Shown here piece by piece: positions 17,434-26,341 of a DNA stretch of 47,185 bases. The position numbers and the translations under genes are program-made. Position 1 is the first letter of the stretch, and each line of letters begins with the position of its first letter. Source of the DNA: Candidatus Thorarchaeota archaeon (GTDB lineage Archaea > Asgardarchaeota > Thorarchaeia > Thorarchaeales > Thorarchaeaceae); contig RDNZ01000021.1 in assembly GCA_011364905.1 (NCBI GenBank), positions 1-47,185 on the forward strand, read 5' to 3'. The notes below the pieces were generated by a model that ran no database searches, had not been told where the DNA came from, and worked only from the letters and a program-made list of their open reading frames with translations.

Positions 17434-18120
17434 TTGAGCGACGGTTATTATACAACAAGACTATCATCAAACATGCTGAAACAGTGTTACGATATTGCCC
17501 CTCCAAGAGTTTCTCAATATCTAAACGCAGAGATCAAACATACAATCAGTCTTATTCGCCCAACGGATGATGTACTTGAACTAGGATGTGGATATGGTCG
17601 TGTTATTGAAAGACTTGCTCAACATTTTGCTGGAAGCAAGCTCGTTGGGATTGATACTTCAAGAGACAGCCTCGAGTTAGCCAGAGAAACTTTTCTGACT
17701 AATCCATTCATTCACATATACCAAATGGATGCAGGCGCTCTAGGGTTTAGAGATGGGGCCTTTGACAAGGTCATCTGTATTCAAAATGGTATATCAGCCT
17801 TCAAGATTGATCCATTGAAGCTTCTGGAGGAATCAATACGCGTGACAAGAGATGGAGGCTTCTGCATACTCTCAAGTTATTTTGAAGGATTCTGGGAGCA
17901 CAGGCTAAAGTGGTTCGAACTACAAGCAGAGAATGACCTTATTGGAGAGATTGACTGGGATGAAACCGGGGAGGGGGTCATAGTATGCAAGGATGGATTT
18001 CGAGCAAACACATTTAGCGAGCAGGACTTCCGAACACTAGCTGAAGAACTTGGTTACAAGACCACAATCAAGGTAATAGATCAATCAAGCGTTTTCTGCG
18101 AAATCCATGTGGAGAGATAG
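17434..18120 (+). CDS. class I SAM-dependent methyltransferase
   Basis: A 228-residue Rossmann methyltransferase. Motif I is VLELGCGYGRVIERL, an acidic strand end (VGIDTS) binds the ribose, MDAGALGFRDGAFDKV is motif III, and ESIRVTRDGGFCILSSY is the post-motif. The substrate is not evident; the C-terminal part is short and acidic-aromatic. A TTG start at 17434 is preceded by GAGG with about 4-nt spacing; an ATG at 17420 is out of frame and runs into a stop. It is divergent from nnr and convergent with the NfnB-like gene, so it is its own unit. Confidence 0.85.
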   Translation: MSDGYYTTRLSSNMLKQCYDIAPPRVSQYLNAEIKHTISLIRPTDDVLELGCGYGRVIERLAQHFAGSKLVGIDTSRDSLELARETFLTNPFIHIYQMDAGALGFRDGAFDKVICIQNGISAFKIDPLKLLEESIRVTRDGGFCILSSYFEGFWEHRLKWFELQAENDLIGEIDWDETGEGVIVCKDGFRANTFSEQDFRTLAEELGYKTTIKVIDQSSVFCEIHVER

Positions 18121-18155
18121 GACTCGAAATATCTAGCCTTGAGTACCATCAGTTT

Positions 18156-19592
18156 TTATTCCCCGGTGAGATACTTGTGAATCCCTCGGGCAGCCTGCTT
18201 CCCGGCACCCGCGGCGCTGATGACTGTAGCAGCCCCAGTGACTATATCACCACCAGCAAATACGCCTGGTAGCGAAGTCATACCAGATTCCTCATTTATT
18301 GTAATAGTCCCCCACTTCGAAACCTCCAGACCAGGCGTGGTCTGTGGGATGATTGGGTTGGGTGAGTTTCCAATTGCCACAACTACCATGTCCACATCAA
18401 CAATGAACTCAGACCCTTCAATGGGAATGGGTCGTCGTCTGCCGGATTCGTCAGGTTCACCAAGCTCCATCTTGATACACTGCATCCCAATGACCTCTCC
18501 CTTCTCGTTGCCAATAATCTCTGTGGGATTTGTGAGAAGACGAAACTCTACTCCTTCCTCCTCAGCGTGATGAACTTCTTCAAGACGAGCTGGTAGTTCC
18601 GTCCGAGATCGTCTATAGACAATCTGGACATGTTCAGCTCCAAGCCTGAGCGAAGTCCGTGCAGCATCCATAGCCACATTTCCTCCACCAATCACAGCAA
18701 CACGATTGCCAATTCTGAAGGGAGTATCATATTCCGGAAACTCGTAAGCCTTCATTAAATTCACACGAGTGAGAAACTCATTTGCTGAGAATACTGTCAC
18801 CAGATTCATACCCGGGATTCGCATAAAGTTCGGCGCACCCGCCCCAGTACCGAGAAATATGGCGTCATAACCATCATCATTCATCAGTTCAAGAACGGTT
18901 CTGATCTTACCGATTACATGATTAAACTTGATTTCCACACCAAGTTTCTCAAGATATTCAACCTCCGCCATGACAATCTCTTTCGGCAACCTGAACTGCG
19001 GAATGCCATATGCGAGCACACCACCAGGTTTGTGGAATGCTTCAAAGATTGTAACCTCATAGCCTAGCTTCACAAGGTCACCTGCACAGGTCAGACTTGC
19101 GGGACCTGAGCCAATGACTCCTACTTTCTTTCCATTCTTGGGTGGTAACTTGGGTATTGGTTCTCCATGGGCTCTCGCATAGTCAGCAACAAACCGCTCA
19201 AGTCGACCAATTGCGATGGGTTCATTTCGGATCCCGTAGATGCAGGGCTGCTCACACTGGGTCTCTTGCGGACAGACACGACCACAAACTGCAGGAAGGC
19301 TGTTGGTTTCTTTTATCTTCAAAGCTGCTTCCATGAACTTCTTCTCTCGAATGAGTGCGATGAAGTCCTTGATATCCACCTCAACAGGGCAACCACCGAT
19401 GCATTTTGGATTTCGACATTGAAGACATTTGTTTGCCTCCTCCAGTGCTTGTTCTTCGGTATAGCCAAGAGCGACTTCTTGAAAATTCTTATTTCTTACA
19501 AGGGGATCTTGCTCCGGCATAGCGACCTTCTTTGTTGGAGGTGGGCGCTCGCGTTTCTTTTTAGGGGCTTTTGCGTTCTTCTCAGGCATCAT
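18156..19592 (-). CDS. NfnB / glutamate synthase small-subunit-like NADPH oxidoreductase
   Basis: Flavin and iron-sulfur oxidoreductase of about 478 residues. N-terminal cysteines CLQCRNPKCIGGC and CGRVC-x10-C-x3-C form two [4Fe-4S] sites. The first Rossmann motif GSGPASLTCAGDL binds FAD; the second, GGGNVAMDAARTSLRLG, binds NADPH. The C-terminal PGVFAGGDIVTGAATV is intact. Preceded by the NfnA-like gene, it is best read as the large subunit of NADH-dependent reduced ferredoxin:NADP oxidoreductase (NfnAB) or the related sulfide dehydrogenase (SudAB), not as glutamate synthase, since no large GltB is present. The SD GGAGGTG favours the ATGs at 19592 or 19589, which overlap the upstream stop, over the longer form. 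Confidence 0.9.
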   Translation of the reverse strand: MMPEKNAKAPKKKRERPPPTKKVAMPEQDPLVRNKNFQEVALGYTEEQALEEANKCLQCRNPKCIGGCPVEVDIKDFIALIREKKFMEAALKIKETNSLPAVCGRVCPQETQCEQPCIYGIRNEPIAIGRLERFVADYARAHGEPIPKLPPKNGKKVGVIGSGPASLTCAGDLVKLGYEVTIFEAFHKPGGVLAYGIPQFRLPKEIVMAEVEYLEKLGVEIKFNHVIGKIRTVLELMNDDGYDAIFLGTGAGAPNFMRIPGMNLVTVFSANEFLTRVNLMKAYEFPEYDTPFRIGNRVAVIGGGNVAMDAARTSLRLGAEHVQIVYRRSRTELPARLEEVHHAEEEGVEFRLLTNPTEIIGNEKGEVIGMQCIKMELGEPDESGRRRPIPIEGSEFIVDVDMVVVAIGNSPNPIIPQTTPGLEVSKWGTITINEESGMTSLPGVFAGGDIVTGAATVISAAGAGKQAARGIHKYLTGE

Positions 19593-20431
19593 GAGGCACC
19601 TCCATGCTTCTCTCGCCACTGCTTTTCTGAGATGGCCTCTTTTTCCTTGTATGCATTCAAACGGCCCATGAGCTCATCGAAGTCAACCTCATGACCATTG
19701 AATTCTGGTCCATCAACGCAGGCGAATTTCATCTGTCCACCAACATGAACGCGACATGCACCACACATACCAGTTCCATCAAGCATAATACTGTTAAGAC
19801 TCACGAGAGTATGGATTTTCTGTGCTTCAGTTGTCTTTGAAACGAACTTCATCATTGGTACCGGACCAACTGCAAAGACAAGGTCAATCTTGCGTCCCTG
19901 TGAGATAAGGTCTGATAGCACGGTGGTTACAAAGCCATGGACTCCGCAAGTTCCATCATCAGTGGTTATATAATGCTCATCACTGAGGGTCTCCATCTCA
20001 TCACGGTATAACAGCAGATCCATGCTCCTTGCTCCATTGATTGTGATTAGATGATTACCAGCCTCCTTGAAAGCTCGGGCTACTGGATACACTATCGCAC
20101 TTCCGCAGCCACCACCGATAGCAACAACGGTACCATACTTCTTCTCTGTTGGGGATGGCTTGCCCAGTGGACCGACGAAATCTTCAATCATATCTCCGGT
20201 TTCAAGACTTCCGAGAAGGAGAGTTGACTTTCCGACCTCTTGGAAGACAATTGTGATTGTCCCCTTTTCTCGGTCAAAGTCAGCGATAGTCAGTGGAAAA
20301 CGCTCGCCTGTTTCGTTTACACGAATCATTACGAATTGGCCAGGTTTGCATACACGAGCAATCTCCGGTGCAGCAACCACCATCATTTTCGTGACTTCGT
20401 TTAGAACTTTTTTTGAGAGAATCTCATACAT
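19589..20431 (-). CDS. NfnA / ferredoxin-NADP reductase-like subunit
   Basis: A 280-residue FAD and [2Fe-2S] subunit. The N-terminal beta barrel contains the FAD-binding RFPLTIADFD; the middle Rossmann domain has AIGGGCGSAIVYPVARAF; and the C-terminal cluster motif is CGACRVHVGG followed by the more distant FACVDGPEF cysteine (D-x2-C or similar ligands). The stop overlaps the start codons of the next gene (ATGATG), so the two subunits are translationally coupled. Together they would exchange electrons between NADH, NADPH and ferredoxin. Electron bifurcation is established for characterised NfnAB but not shown here. Confidence 0.92.
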   Translation of the reverse strand: MYEILSKKVLNEVTKMMVVAAPEIARVCKPGQFVMIRVNETGERFPLTIADFDREKGTITIVFQEVGKSTLLLGSLETGDMIEDFVGPLGKPSPTEKKYGTVVAIGGGCGSAIVYPVARAFKEAGNHLITINGARSMDLLLYRDEMETLSDEHYITTDDGTCGVHGFVTTVLSDLISQGRKIDLVFAVGPVPMMKFVSKTTEAQKIHTLVSLNSIMLDGTGMCGACRVHVGGQMKFACVDGPEFNGHEVDFDELMGRLNAYKEKEAISEKQWREKHGGAS

Positions 20432-20536
20432 GGAATCACTGCCTCGAAAGGTATCGGAAGACTCCGAGTCACTTGCGTTGCGGCTTCATGAGTGAGATAA
20501 GGGTTTGGGTTAGGCACTGAGCTTGATTGTGTCGTG

Positions 20537-22276
20537 TTATGAGAGGTAGATACTGCGAACCTCACGAATAACGAGACCAAGCAAGTCTTTTGCTGACTTT
20601 ATAGGATAGACTGTTGCGCCTGCGTCTTCGAGCGCTTTCTGAGTTCTACTTTTCTTCTTGGTGCTTCTACCACCGATATGGAACAGGAACAATTCGTGGC
20701 CATTGTTAGACATCTCCTCAACTGAACTAACAAAATCATCCCAATTCGCGATATCCGCATCAGTCATCATAAGAACCATGACTTTCGCCTCAGCCGCTCT
20801 ACAGGTCTCACTGATTTTCCTGACAGGAGCAACAGTGCCACTTCCCTGATAGGCAAGAAGAACACGCTCGGCTTCGCTTTTCGAATTGGACCAAGTGCTC
20901 GCTATGTTGCCACTTGAGAAATTTATTGCAGCCACTCTAGAGCCTCTCTTTAATGCCACTTCCATCGCAGCGAAAGCGGCGACCAGTGCTGTGTGATATG
21001 GTCCCCGTACTGTTCTGTCTGTCATCGCCCAGGTCATTGAACCGCTCGAGTCTATTACAATCAACATGTCAGGGAGTGATTGAAACTGCTGCTGTCCTTC
21101 TGAGTCCATCTTCAGCCATTTGCGCGTTGACAGGTTTGGTATGAGTATTGGGAATGCTTGGAGAGACTGCACAATGTCTAGGTCTTCAACGGGATCACCC
21201 ATCCTCCAGACCTGTGGAGCAAGAGGGGCATCACCTGAGAACTTTCTTTCGTTAACGTCAAAGCGCAACAATCCTCTTGCTTTGGCTCGGTACCAGAATC
21301 GAATCCATGACTCTCTTGGATCCCCATAACCTGCTGTCAGATACACACTTTCAAGATCTTGGAGGTCGCCACCCAGTTGTTCGACTTCTGCCGCCAATTC
21401 TTCCATCTCGGCTTCGGTATCGGTGGGAGTATCGTTCCTGAGACATCTCCTAGCCACGTCACCATTTCTGACCTCAACGGGACTGCCCATTATCGCGTCA
21501 ACATCAAGCGGCACCAAGACAATTGCTTTTTCCTCAGACGTGCCAGTATCGACGTCTTTTTTGGAACGAGTTTTGGCACATCCGAGAAGTTGCTCATTCT
21601 CTTCATCAGGTAGCAATTTAGCAATGATATCAGCGATTTTCTCGCAAGCTTTGGGCCACCGATTCTCATTGTCGATTGATTTCCTGGCTATCTTTGCGAT
21701 TGCTGTTGCGGCTTCCGAAATTTCTTGGTTAACTTTGGCCAATGCGGGGATTGGAAACCCCCACATTGCGCGATAACAGGACACAATCAGTGTCCATAGA
21801 TCACTATGCTCCCGCATTCGCATTGCTGAGTCATGGATTGATTCATTGATACGTCCATGAGTGAGTGACGGGTGTTGCTTGAGGAGCTTGGAGTCGACAA
21901 CCAAATCCGCAAACAAGTTGCACACGAACATAGAAGTAGCATCGTTAACCCGCTTTCGAGCTGAGGAAAACATTAGACCATTGGTCACTCCATCAAAAGG
22001 ACATAGTAGATAATGCTGAATTTCATGATGACAGACTGACCGTAAGTATGGTTCAGCTTCATTGGCATCAAAATGCAACGGAACCCCGGCTATGTTTAGG
22101 TGAACGGTCCAACTCTCTGAATCAATATAGAAGAAACTTGAAGCCTGTTCTATGTTCTCTATCTCTGGCTCCGGAAGCGGAGGGTGATAGAAGTCCATGA
22201 GAGCTTGTTCCCAAGCACGTCTGGCCACGTCCAGAAGCATGTGCCTATCTTTGGCGCTTGCAGACGCTCGGAACAT
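20537..22276 (-). CDS. metallopeptidase-like plus VWA domain protein, partner of the adjacent AAA+ ATPase
   Basis: A 579-residue protein. Residues 84-88 are HEIQH, a zinc-binding HExxH-type motif, followed about 35 residues later by NLFADLVVDSK, where DUF2201-type metallopeptidase-like domains keep an Asp. The middle (about 240-310) is acidic and variable. The C-terminal part is a von Willebrand A domain with a complete MIDAS start (DSSGS, 409-413), a Thr-rich second loop and MMTDAD as the third site. MoxR-type AAA+ plus VWA pairs act as metal-linked chaperones or complex-remodelling devices (established for the family); the target here is unknown. The AAA+ gene lies 6 bp upstream. Confidence 0.8.
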   Translation of the reverse strand: MFRASASAKDRHMLLDVARRAWEQALMDFYHPPLPEPEIENIEQASSFFYIDSESWTVHLNIAGVPLHFDANEAEPYLRSVCHHEIQHYLLCPFDGVTNGLMFSSARKRVNDATSMFVCNLFADLVVDSKLLKQHPSLTHGRINESIHDSAMRMREHSDLWTLIVSCYRAMWGFPIPALAKVNQEISEAATAIAKIARKSIDNENRWPKACEKIADIIAKLLPDEENEQLLGCAKTRSKKDVDTGTSEEKAIVLVPLDVDAIMGSPVEVRNGDVARRCLRNDTPTDTEAEMEELAAEVEQLGGDLQDLESVYLTAGYGDPRESWIRFWYRAKARGLLRFDVNERKFSGDAPLAPQVWRMGDPVEDLDIVQSLQAFPILIPNLSTRKWLKMDSEGQQQFQSLPDMLIVIDSSGSMTWAMTDRTVRGPYHTALVAAFAAMEVALKRGSRVAAINFSSGNIASTWSNSKSEAERVLLAYQGSGTVAPVRKISETCRAAEAKVMVLMMTDADIANWDDFVSSVEEMSNNGHELFLFHIGGRSTKKKSRTQKALEDAGATVYPIKSAKDLLGLVIREVRSIYLS

Positions 22277-22282
22277 TGTATT

Positions 22283-23992
22283 CTATCCTCCAATCTGATT
22301 TTCAATCTCCGTCTTCAATTTCAGTGCATCAGAACCTCCAGATATCTCAAGAAACACAGGTGACTCTGGAGAGTCTCCTGTGGTGTAGATGACAATGGTC
22401 AGTCCATCAGTTCGTACAATCTTTCGTTTTGGAGGCGAAAGAGTCTCTTTCAATATACTAGTCAGCTTCGGATATTGAAGACTGACTATGGTCCATAGGT
22501 CCTGCCATTGTTCAAAATCAATCGTAAATTGGGTTAGTGTGAGTTTATGAAGAGCTTCTGAAACCTGCTTCAAGAGCATACTTCTGTTTGGAAAATCAGT
22601 GTTGTTAAGCAGTTCTTCATGAATCAGAGTGAGTTTCTCAACATTTCGATCACTAATGCCCTTTTCGATATCTTTCACAACTTTTGTGTATCCGGATTTT
22701 CTTAGTTCTTTAGCAAACACTGTGTAATCGAGCCGGACCAGAAGATCGCTCTTCGCCATTTCCTTAAGTTCGTCCATTGCATCTTTTGTTTCGATGCCTA
22801 GCTTCAGTTTTTCCATAATAGCAACTGCAGGGGCTCGTTGTGCAAATCTGGATGTAGCCAATTCTACAAGATATTCAACATACTCGTATATATTCCCAAA
22901 GTAGGGGGAGCGTTCCAGCTCATCCCTCACAAGTCGGGTTCTATGCCAGAATACCAATGGAGCGAGCGACTTGACAATTTCCACACTGACCTCTGGAGCT
23001 CCAACAAGCCACGCAGCGGCCTTCGAGTATCTGTTGAGGTCTTTTGCAGCGCGAACGCTGAGTGGGATTACTACTTTATTGCAGATGCTTTTGGCTGTGT
23101 TAAAGTGACAACCATCACAGAGACCCGACTCGACTGTTAAACCTGAAGATTGGCTCTTGTCCACACGAATGCAGGCACCAAATTCCCTGACAAGTGAACG
23201 CATGAACTCCGATGCCTCCGGTGAAACACGCACTTTATCAGCTAGGTTCCAAATCGTGAGCAGTTTTTCCTCAGTCAACACAGCAGGGACTTGCCACAAC
23301 TCATCAAATCCAAAGAGCCGTTCATCACGGGCGGCCAGAATCAGCTCCAAATCATTCACTGTGGGCATTGTTATGGGCACCGCCATTCCAAATCTATCAA
23401 GAAATGGAGGACCTATTTCAAAGGTCCCTGCATCTGCGGGGTTTAATGTTGCATAAAGACAGTACTCCTCACATCGTTTTATCTCATCATAATACTTCAC
23501 TTCTCCTTCTGCCAGGAGAGACAGTAGTATGTTTTGAGCATGTGGTGTGAGTCGGTTCACCTCATCGATAACCTTCCAAAAGTCAGTAACAAAACGACGC
23601 CAGACAACAACCTCAATTCCATCCTTCATCAGAGGACCTGGCTTTAAGGTCGCAACCATTTTCTCTTCTGTAAGCTGTGGATGCCCTCTTAGGATTCCAT
23701 CCTCTATATCTTCTATGGACTTTCCCGTCATCATTCTTCCGAGCAGTTTGACTAGTGTTGTTTTCCCGCCCCCGTGACCACCGACTAGAAGCATGGCAGA
23801 TCTGGGAACAAGAGCATTAAGTACGCAGGAGCCCACAATCAAAGGAAGTCTTGCGGTCTTGACCGATGTTTTCTTTGAACTTAGGTCATTGTATCGAATC
23901 TCAAGATTTGAAGAGTGAACAAAGAGCCCTCTGCTCTCGACTGTAGATATGACATTCAAAACTAGATCGCGAATCTTATCACTCTGACTCAT
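22283..23992 (-). CDS. MoxR-like AAA+ ATPase with a four-cysteine insertion
   Basis: An AAA+ ATPase of about 569 residues. Walker A is GGHGGGKTT (74-82 counted from the GTG at 24001), Walker B is KVIDE (143-147), sensor 1 is LYATLNPAD and the arginine-finger region is FLDRFG. After the AAA core, C277, C295, C298 and C307 (C-x17-C-x2-C-x8-C) look like an iron-sulfur or zinc site. The C-terminal third is helical. The ATG at 23992, with GGTGG SD, is preferred to the GTG at 24001. It forms an operon with the VWA protein and probably remodels a shared substrate. Confidence 0.82.
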   Translation of the reverse strand: MSQSDKIRDLVLNVISTVESRGLFVHSSNLEIRYNDLSSKKTSVKTARLPLIVGSCVLNALVPRSAMLLVGGHGGGKTTLVKLLGRMMTGKSIEDIEDGILRGHPQLTEEKMVATLKPGPLMKDGIEVVVWRRFVTDFWKVIDEVNRLTPHAQNILLSLLAEGEVKYYDEIKRCEEYCLYATLNPADAGTFEIGPPFLDRFGMAVPITMPTVNDLELILAARDERLFGFDELWQVPAVLTEEKLLTIWNLADKVRVSPEASEFMRSLVREFGACIRVDKSQSSGLTVESGLCDGCHFNTAKSICNKVVIPLSVRAAKDLNRYSKAAAWLVGAPEVSVEIVKSLAPLVFWHRTRLVRDELERSPYFGNIYEYVEYLVELATSRFAQRAPAVAIMEKLKLGIETKDAMDELKEMAKSDLLVRLDYTVFAKELRKSGYTKVVKDIEKGISDRNVEKLTLIHEELLNNTDFPNRSMLLKQVSEALHKLTLTQFTIDFEQWQDLWTIVSLQYPKLTSILKETLSPPKRKIVRTDGLTIVIYTTGDSPESPVFLEISGGSDALKLKTEIENQIGG

Positions 23993-24174
23993 TAGAACCA
24001 CCTACCACGATGTTTTGTTGGTCTTAACAGTTATGAACCTTGCATGGAACGGCGCGATTTCAGTAGAAAAACACAGAATCGTTTCTTCAGCAAGGTACAA
24101 AAGGACCATAGCCGCGCCTATTTGGAGTCATCTGGTTAGGTTTAAAGAAACAGCGGCGAATTGGGGTGCTTCTG

Positions 24175-25125
24175 ATGGAACAGCTGATTATTGAGCTCAC
24201 TGTTTTGGTTTCAATATCATTTGTTATAGGCATCATGGCATCCATGACAGGCATTAGTGGAGGCGCATTCAAGACCCCAATCCTCATTATCATTTTCGCC
24301 CTGAGTGCTGAGCTCGCAGCGGCAGCCTCCCTCCTTTCAGCTTGCTTTGTAGCTCTTGTAGGTACAATTAGCTATTACAGACAAGATTCACAGCTAATTC
24401 ATTTCAAAGTTGGAATCTTGGCTGTCGCAGCAACGATACCGGGCAGCTATCTCGGGATTTTCCTACGAACCATTGCTGCACATGCACATCTTCTACAGCT
24501 TCTGTTTGGTGTTATCTTATTTCCAGTCGCTATTAGATTTGTCTTCTCCAAATCAGATGGCAAAAAAGGAGTCAACGGTCGAAGTGCGAGTGTGAATCTC
24601 AGTGAACTGGATATGAAAAGGCGGGTGACCTTTGTTATCATAGCATTCCTAGCAGGCATCTCAGCCGGTCTACTTGGTCTCGGCGGTGGAACTATCATCG
24701 TTCCTATGCTCTGCATACTGCTGGAATTTCCAATCATCGTGGCTGCTGCAACATCAATGTTCACAATGATTTTTACGTCCCTTGCAGGGTCGATTCTAAA
24801 TTATCTTATCTTTGCCCAGACTGAGTACCTCAATACTTTACTGTATTTTGGGCTGATAATGGGTTTGGGAATGATATTGGGTGGAGTCATAGGTCCAAGA
24901 TATGCCTCAAGAGTAAATGCCGTCCAACTCCAGAGACTCTTTGGTTTCCTGCTAGTTTTCCCTCTGATAAAGATGATGAGCATAGGACACTATCTGTTGG
25001 ATCCTAGCGGTTCAAACTATGTGCTAGCTACTATTGGAGATGGAATAATCTGGCTGGCAATTGGGATTCCAATCTGGGTAATAGCATCCTATCGAATGAA
25101 GTCAGATGGAAGCGAGAATGGCTAA
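24175..25125 (+). CDS. TauE/SafE (TSUP) family anion permease
   Basis: An integral membrane protein of about 316 residues with eight or nine helices. The two family repeats are visible: GIMASMTGISGGAFKTPIL near the N-terminus and GISAGLLGLGGGTIIVPML mid-protein. TSUP proteins export sulfite, sulfonates or other organic acids; the substrate cannot be told. The ATG at 24175 has GGGGTG 6 nt upstream, so the GTG at 24166 is less likely. It is divergent from the AAA+ gene with no operon partner. Confidence 0.85.
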   Translation: MEQLIIELTVLVSISFVIGIMASMTGISGGAFKTPILIIIFALSAELAAAASLLSACFVALVGTISYYRQDSQLIHFKVGILAVAATIPGSYLGIFLRTIAAHAHLLQLLFGVILFPVAIRFVFSKSDGKKGVNGRSASVNLSELDMKRRVTFVIIAFLAGISAGLLGLGGGTIIVPMLCILLEFPIIVAAATSMFTMIFTSLAGSILNYLIFAQTEYLNTLLYFGLIMGLGMILGGVIGPRYASRVNAVQLQRLFGFLLVFPLIKMMSIGHYLLDPSGSNYVLATIGDGIIWLAIGIPIWVIASYRMKSDGSENG

Positions 25126-25267
25126 TGAAGCAAGTATGACTAATTGCCACATAGAAAGACTCCACATTATTCCTACTGTTTGTACGGCGCGAAACTATAT
25201 CCAGTCCGAAGATGTAATATGCCTTCAGGCGGAGAACTGCAAAGCCAGCAGCTAGTGGGGTCTAAAG

Positions 25268-26341
25268 TTGGGCGAAGATAAGGAATTCATAGAAACGGTA
25301 GCTCTCACAACTCCAGAGCAAGTTCCAATAGAACGGGTGAACCAACATGCAGTGGTGACTTTTGCTACAGAGTTTCTCAGTCTGCTCAGACGTTTCGATG
25401 CAATAAAAGTACAGATGAATGAAAGAGGTTTAGAGTTTGGAGGCCGGGTTCTACTTGTTGGTCCGCCAGGTACCGATTTTCTAGCGTTTCCCTACTTTCT
25501 AGCACGGGAAGTACCTATCAAGATTGTCCGCTTCAAAATGGAGGGAATTCTTGACGAGAACAAAAGGGCTAATGATGCACTAAGAGGAGGATTCGAATTC
25601 GCCCGAAGAAACTCACCAGCGATACTCTACGTTGAAAAACTGGAGGCCCTTGCGCAAAAGGATTCAATCCAATCAATAGTATTCCAGGATGAGATCAAAC
25701 GCACTGGTTGGAGCGGAGATGAAGTGGTCATTGTTGCAGCTACAACACGGCTGGATCAAGTAGATAGAGAACTGCTTGCCATGTATGATAGGACCTACAT
25801 AGTTGAGGGAACATCTGTTGATGACAGAATTCGAATTCTTGAACAGGTATTGAAAGACCGCAATGATATCGATGTTTCAATTGTTGCAGAACTCACAGAG
25901 GGATGGGGCTTTTCTGATATGAAACACCTAGCAATGAGTCTGTTTATGCAAGAGCCATCCAAGGGAGGAGAAATGTCCAGAGAGAAAGTTGAAGAGCTTA
26001 TCAAACACAGTAGAGTTGCGGCTTTTGGAGATTCGAAGTTTCTCGATTCAGCGATAAGAAAGACTCAGGGCATTCGACAACCGGAGCTCGAAAAGCTGAA
26101 TGGTGAATATCCAGATGGTTTCCTAGATCAGCTATACCTGATGGCAGTGGGAGAAGACTACTCCGAAACACAGCGTGTTATAGAAGTACTGAATGAGGGA
26201 CTACCACTCTCAGCTAAGGATAGAGAGTTTCTGGGGCGATATCCATTCCTTCTAGCAGGCTCAGCTGAAGACAGATTAACCCGCCTTCTAAGAGCGAAGA
26301 AGAGCAGTGATAGACTCCACAGGATAATGGGAAGACAATAG
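25268..26341 (+). CDS. AAA-type protein with destroyed ATPase motifs, coupled to SMC
   Basis: A 357-residue protein whose layout follows a single AAA module, but every catalytic motif is altered. Walker A reads GPPGTDFLA (66-74) where GPPGTGKT is expected. Walker B reads ILYVEKLEA where hhhhDEhD is expected, so the catalytic Glu is Lys. Sensor 1 reads AATTRLDQ instead of AATNRPD. The helical lid and the YIVEGTSVDDRIRIL region are preserved. It is therefore probably a non-hydrolysing structural or regulatory AAA protein. A TTG start is used. Its TAG stop is immediately followed by the SMC ATG with no gap, so co-translation and a role with SMC are likely (inference). Confidence 0.8.
   Translation: MGEDKEFIETVALTTPEQVPIERVNQHAVVTFATEFLSLLRRFDAIKVQMNERGLEFGGRVLLVGPPGTDFLAFPYFLAREVPIKIVRFKMEGILDENKRANDALRGGFEFARRNSPAILYVEKLEALAQKDSIQSIVFQDEIKRTGWSGDEVVIVAATTRLDQVDRELLAMYDRTYIVEGTSVDDRIRILEQVLKDRNDIDVSIVAELTEGWGFSDMKHLAMSLFMQEPSKGGEMSREKVEELIKHSRVAAFGDSKFLDSAIRKTQGIRQPELEKLNGEYPDGFLDQLYLMAVGEDYSETQRVIEVLNEGLPLSAKDREFLGRYPFLLAGSAEDRLTRLLRAKKSSDRLHRIMGRQ

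Noticed and set aside
18156..19592. Glutamate synthase small subunit (GltD)
   Set aside because: The NfnA-like gene is directly coupled upstream and no GltB large subunit is present, so an NfnB/SudA role fits better.
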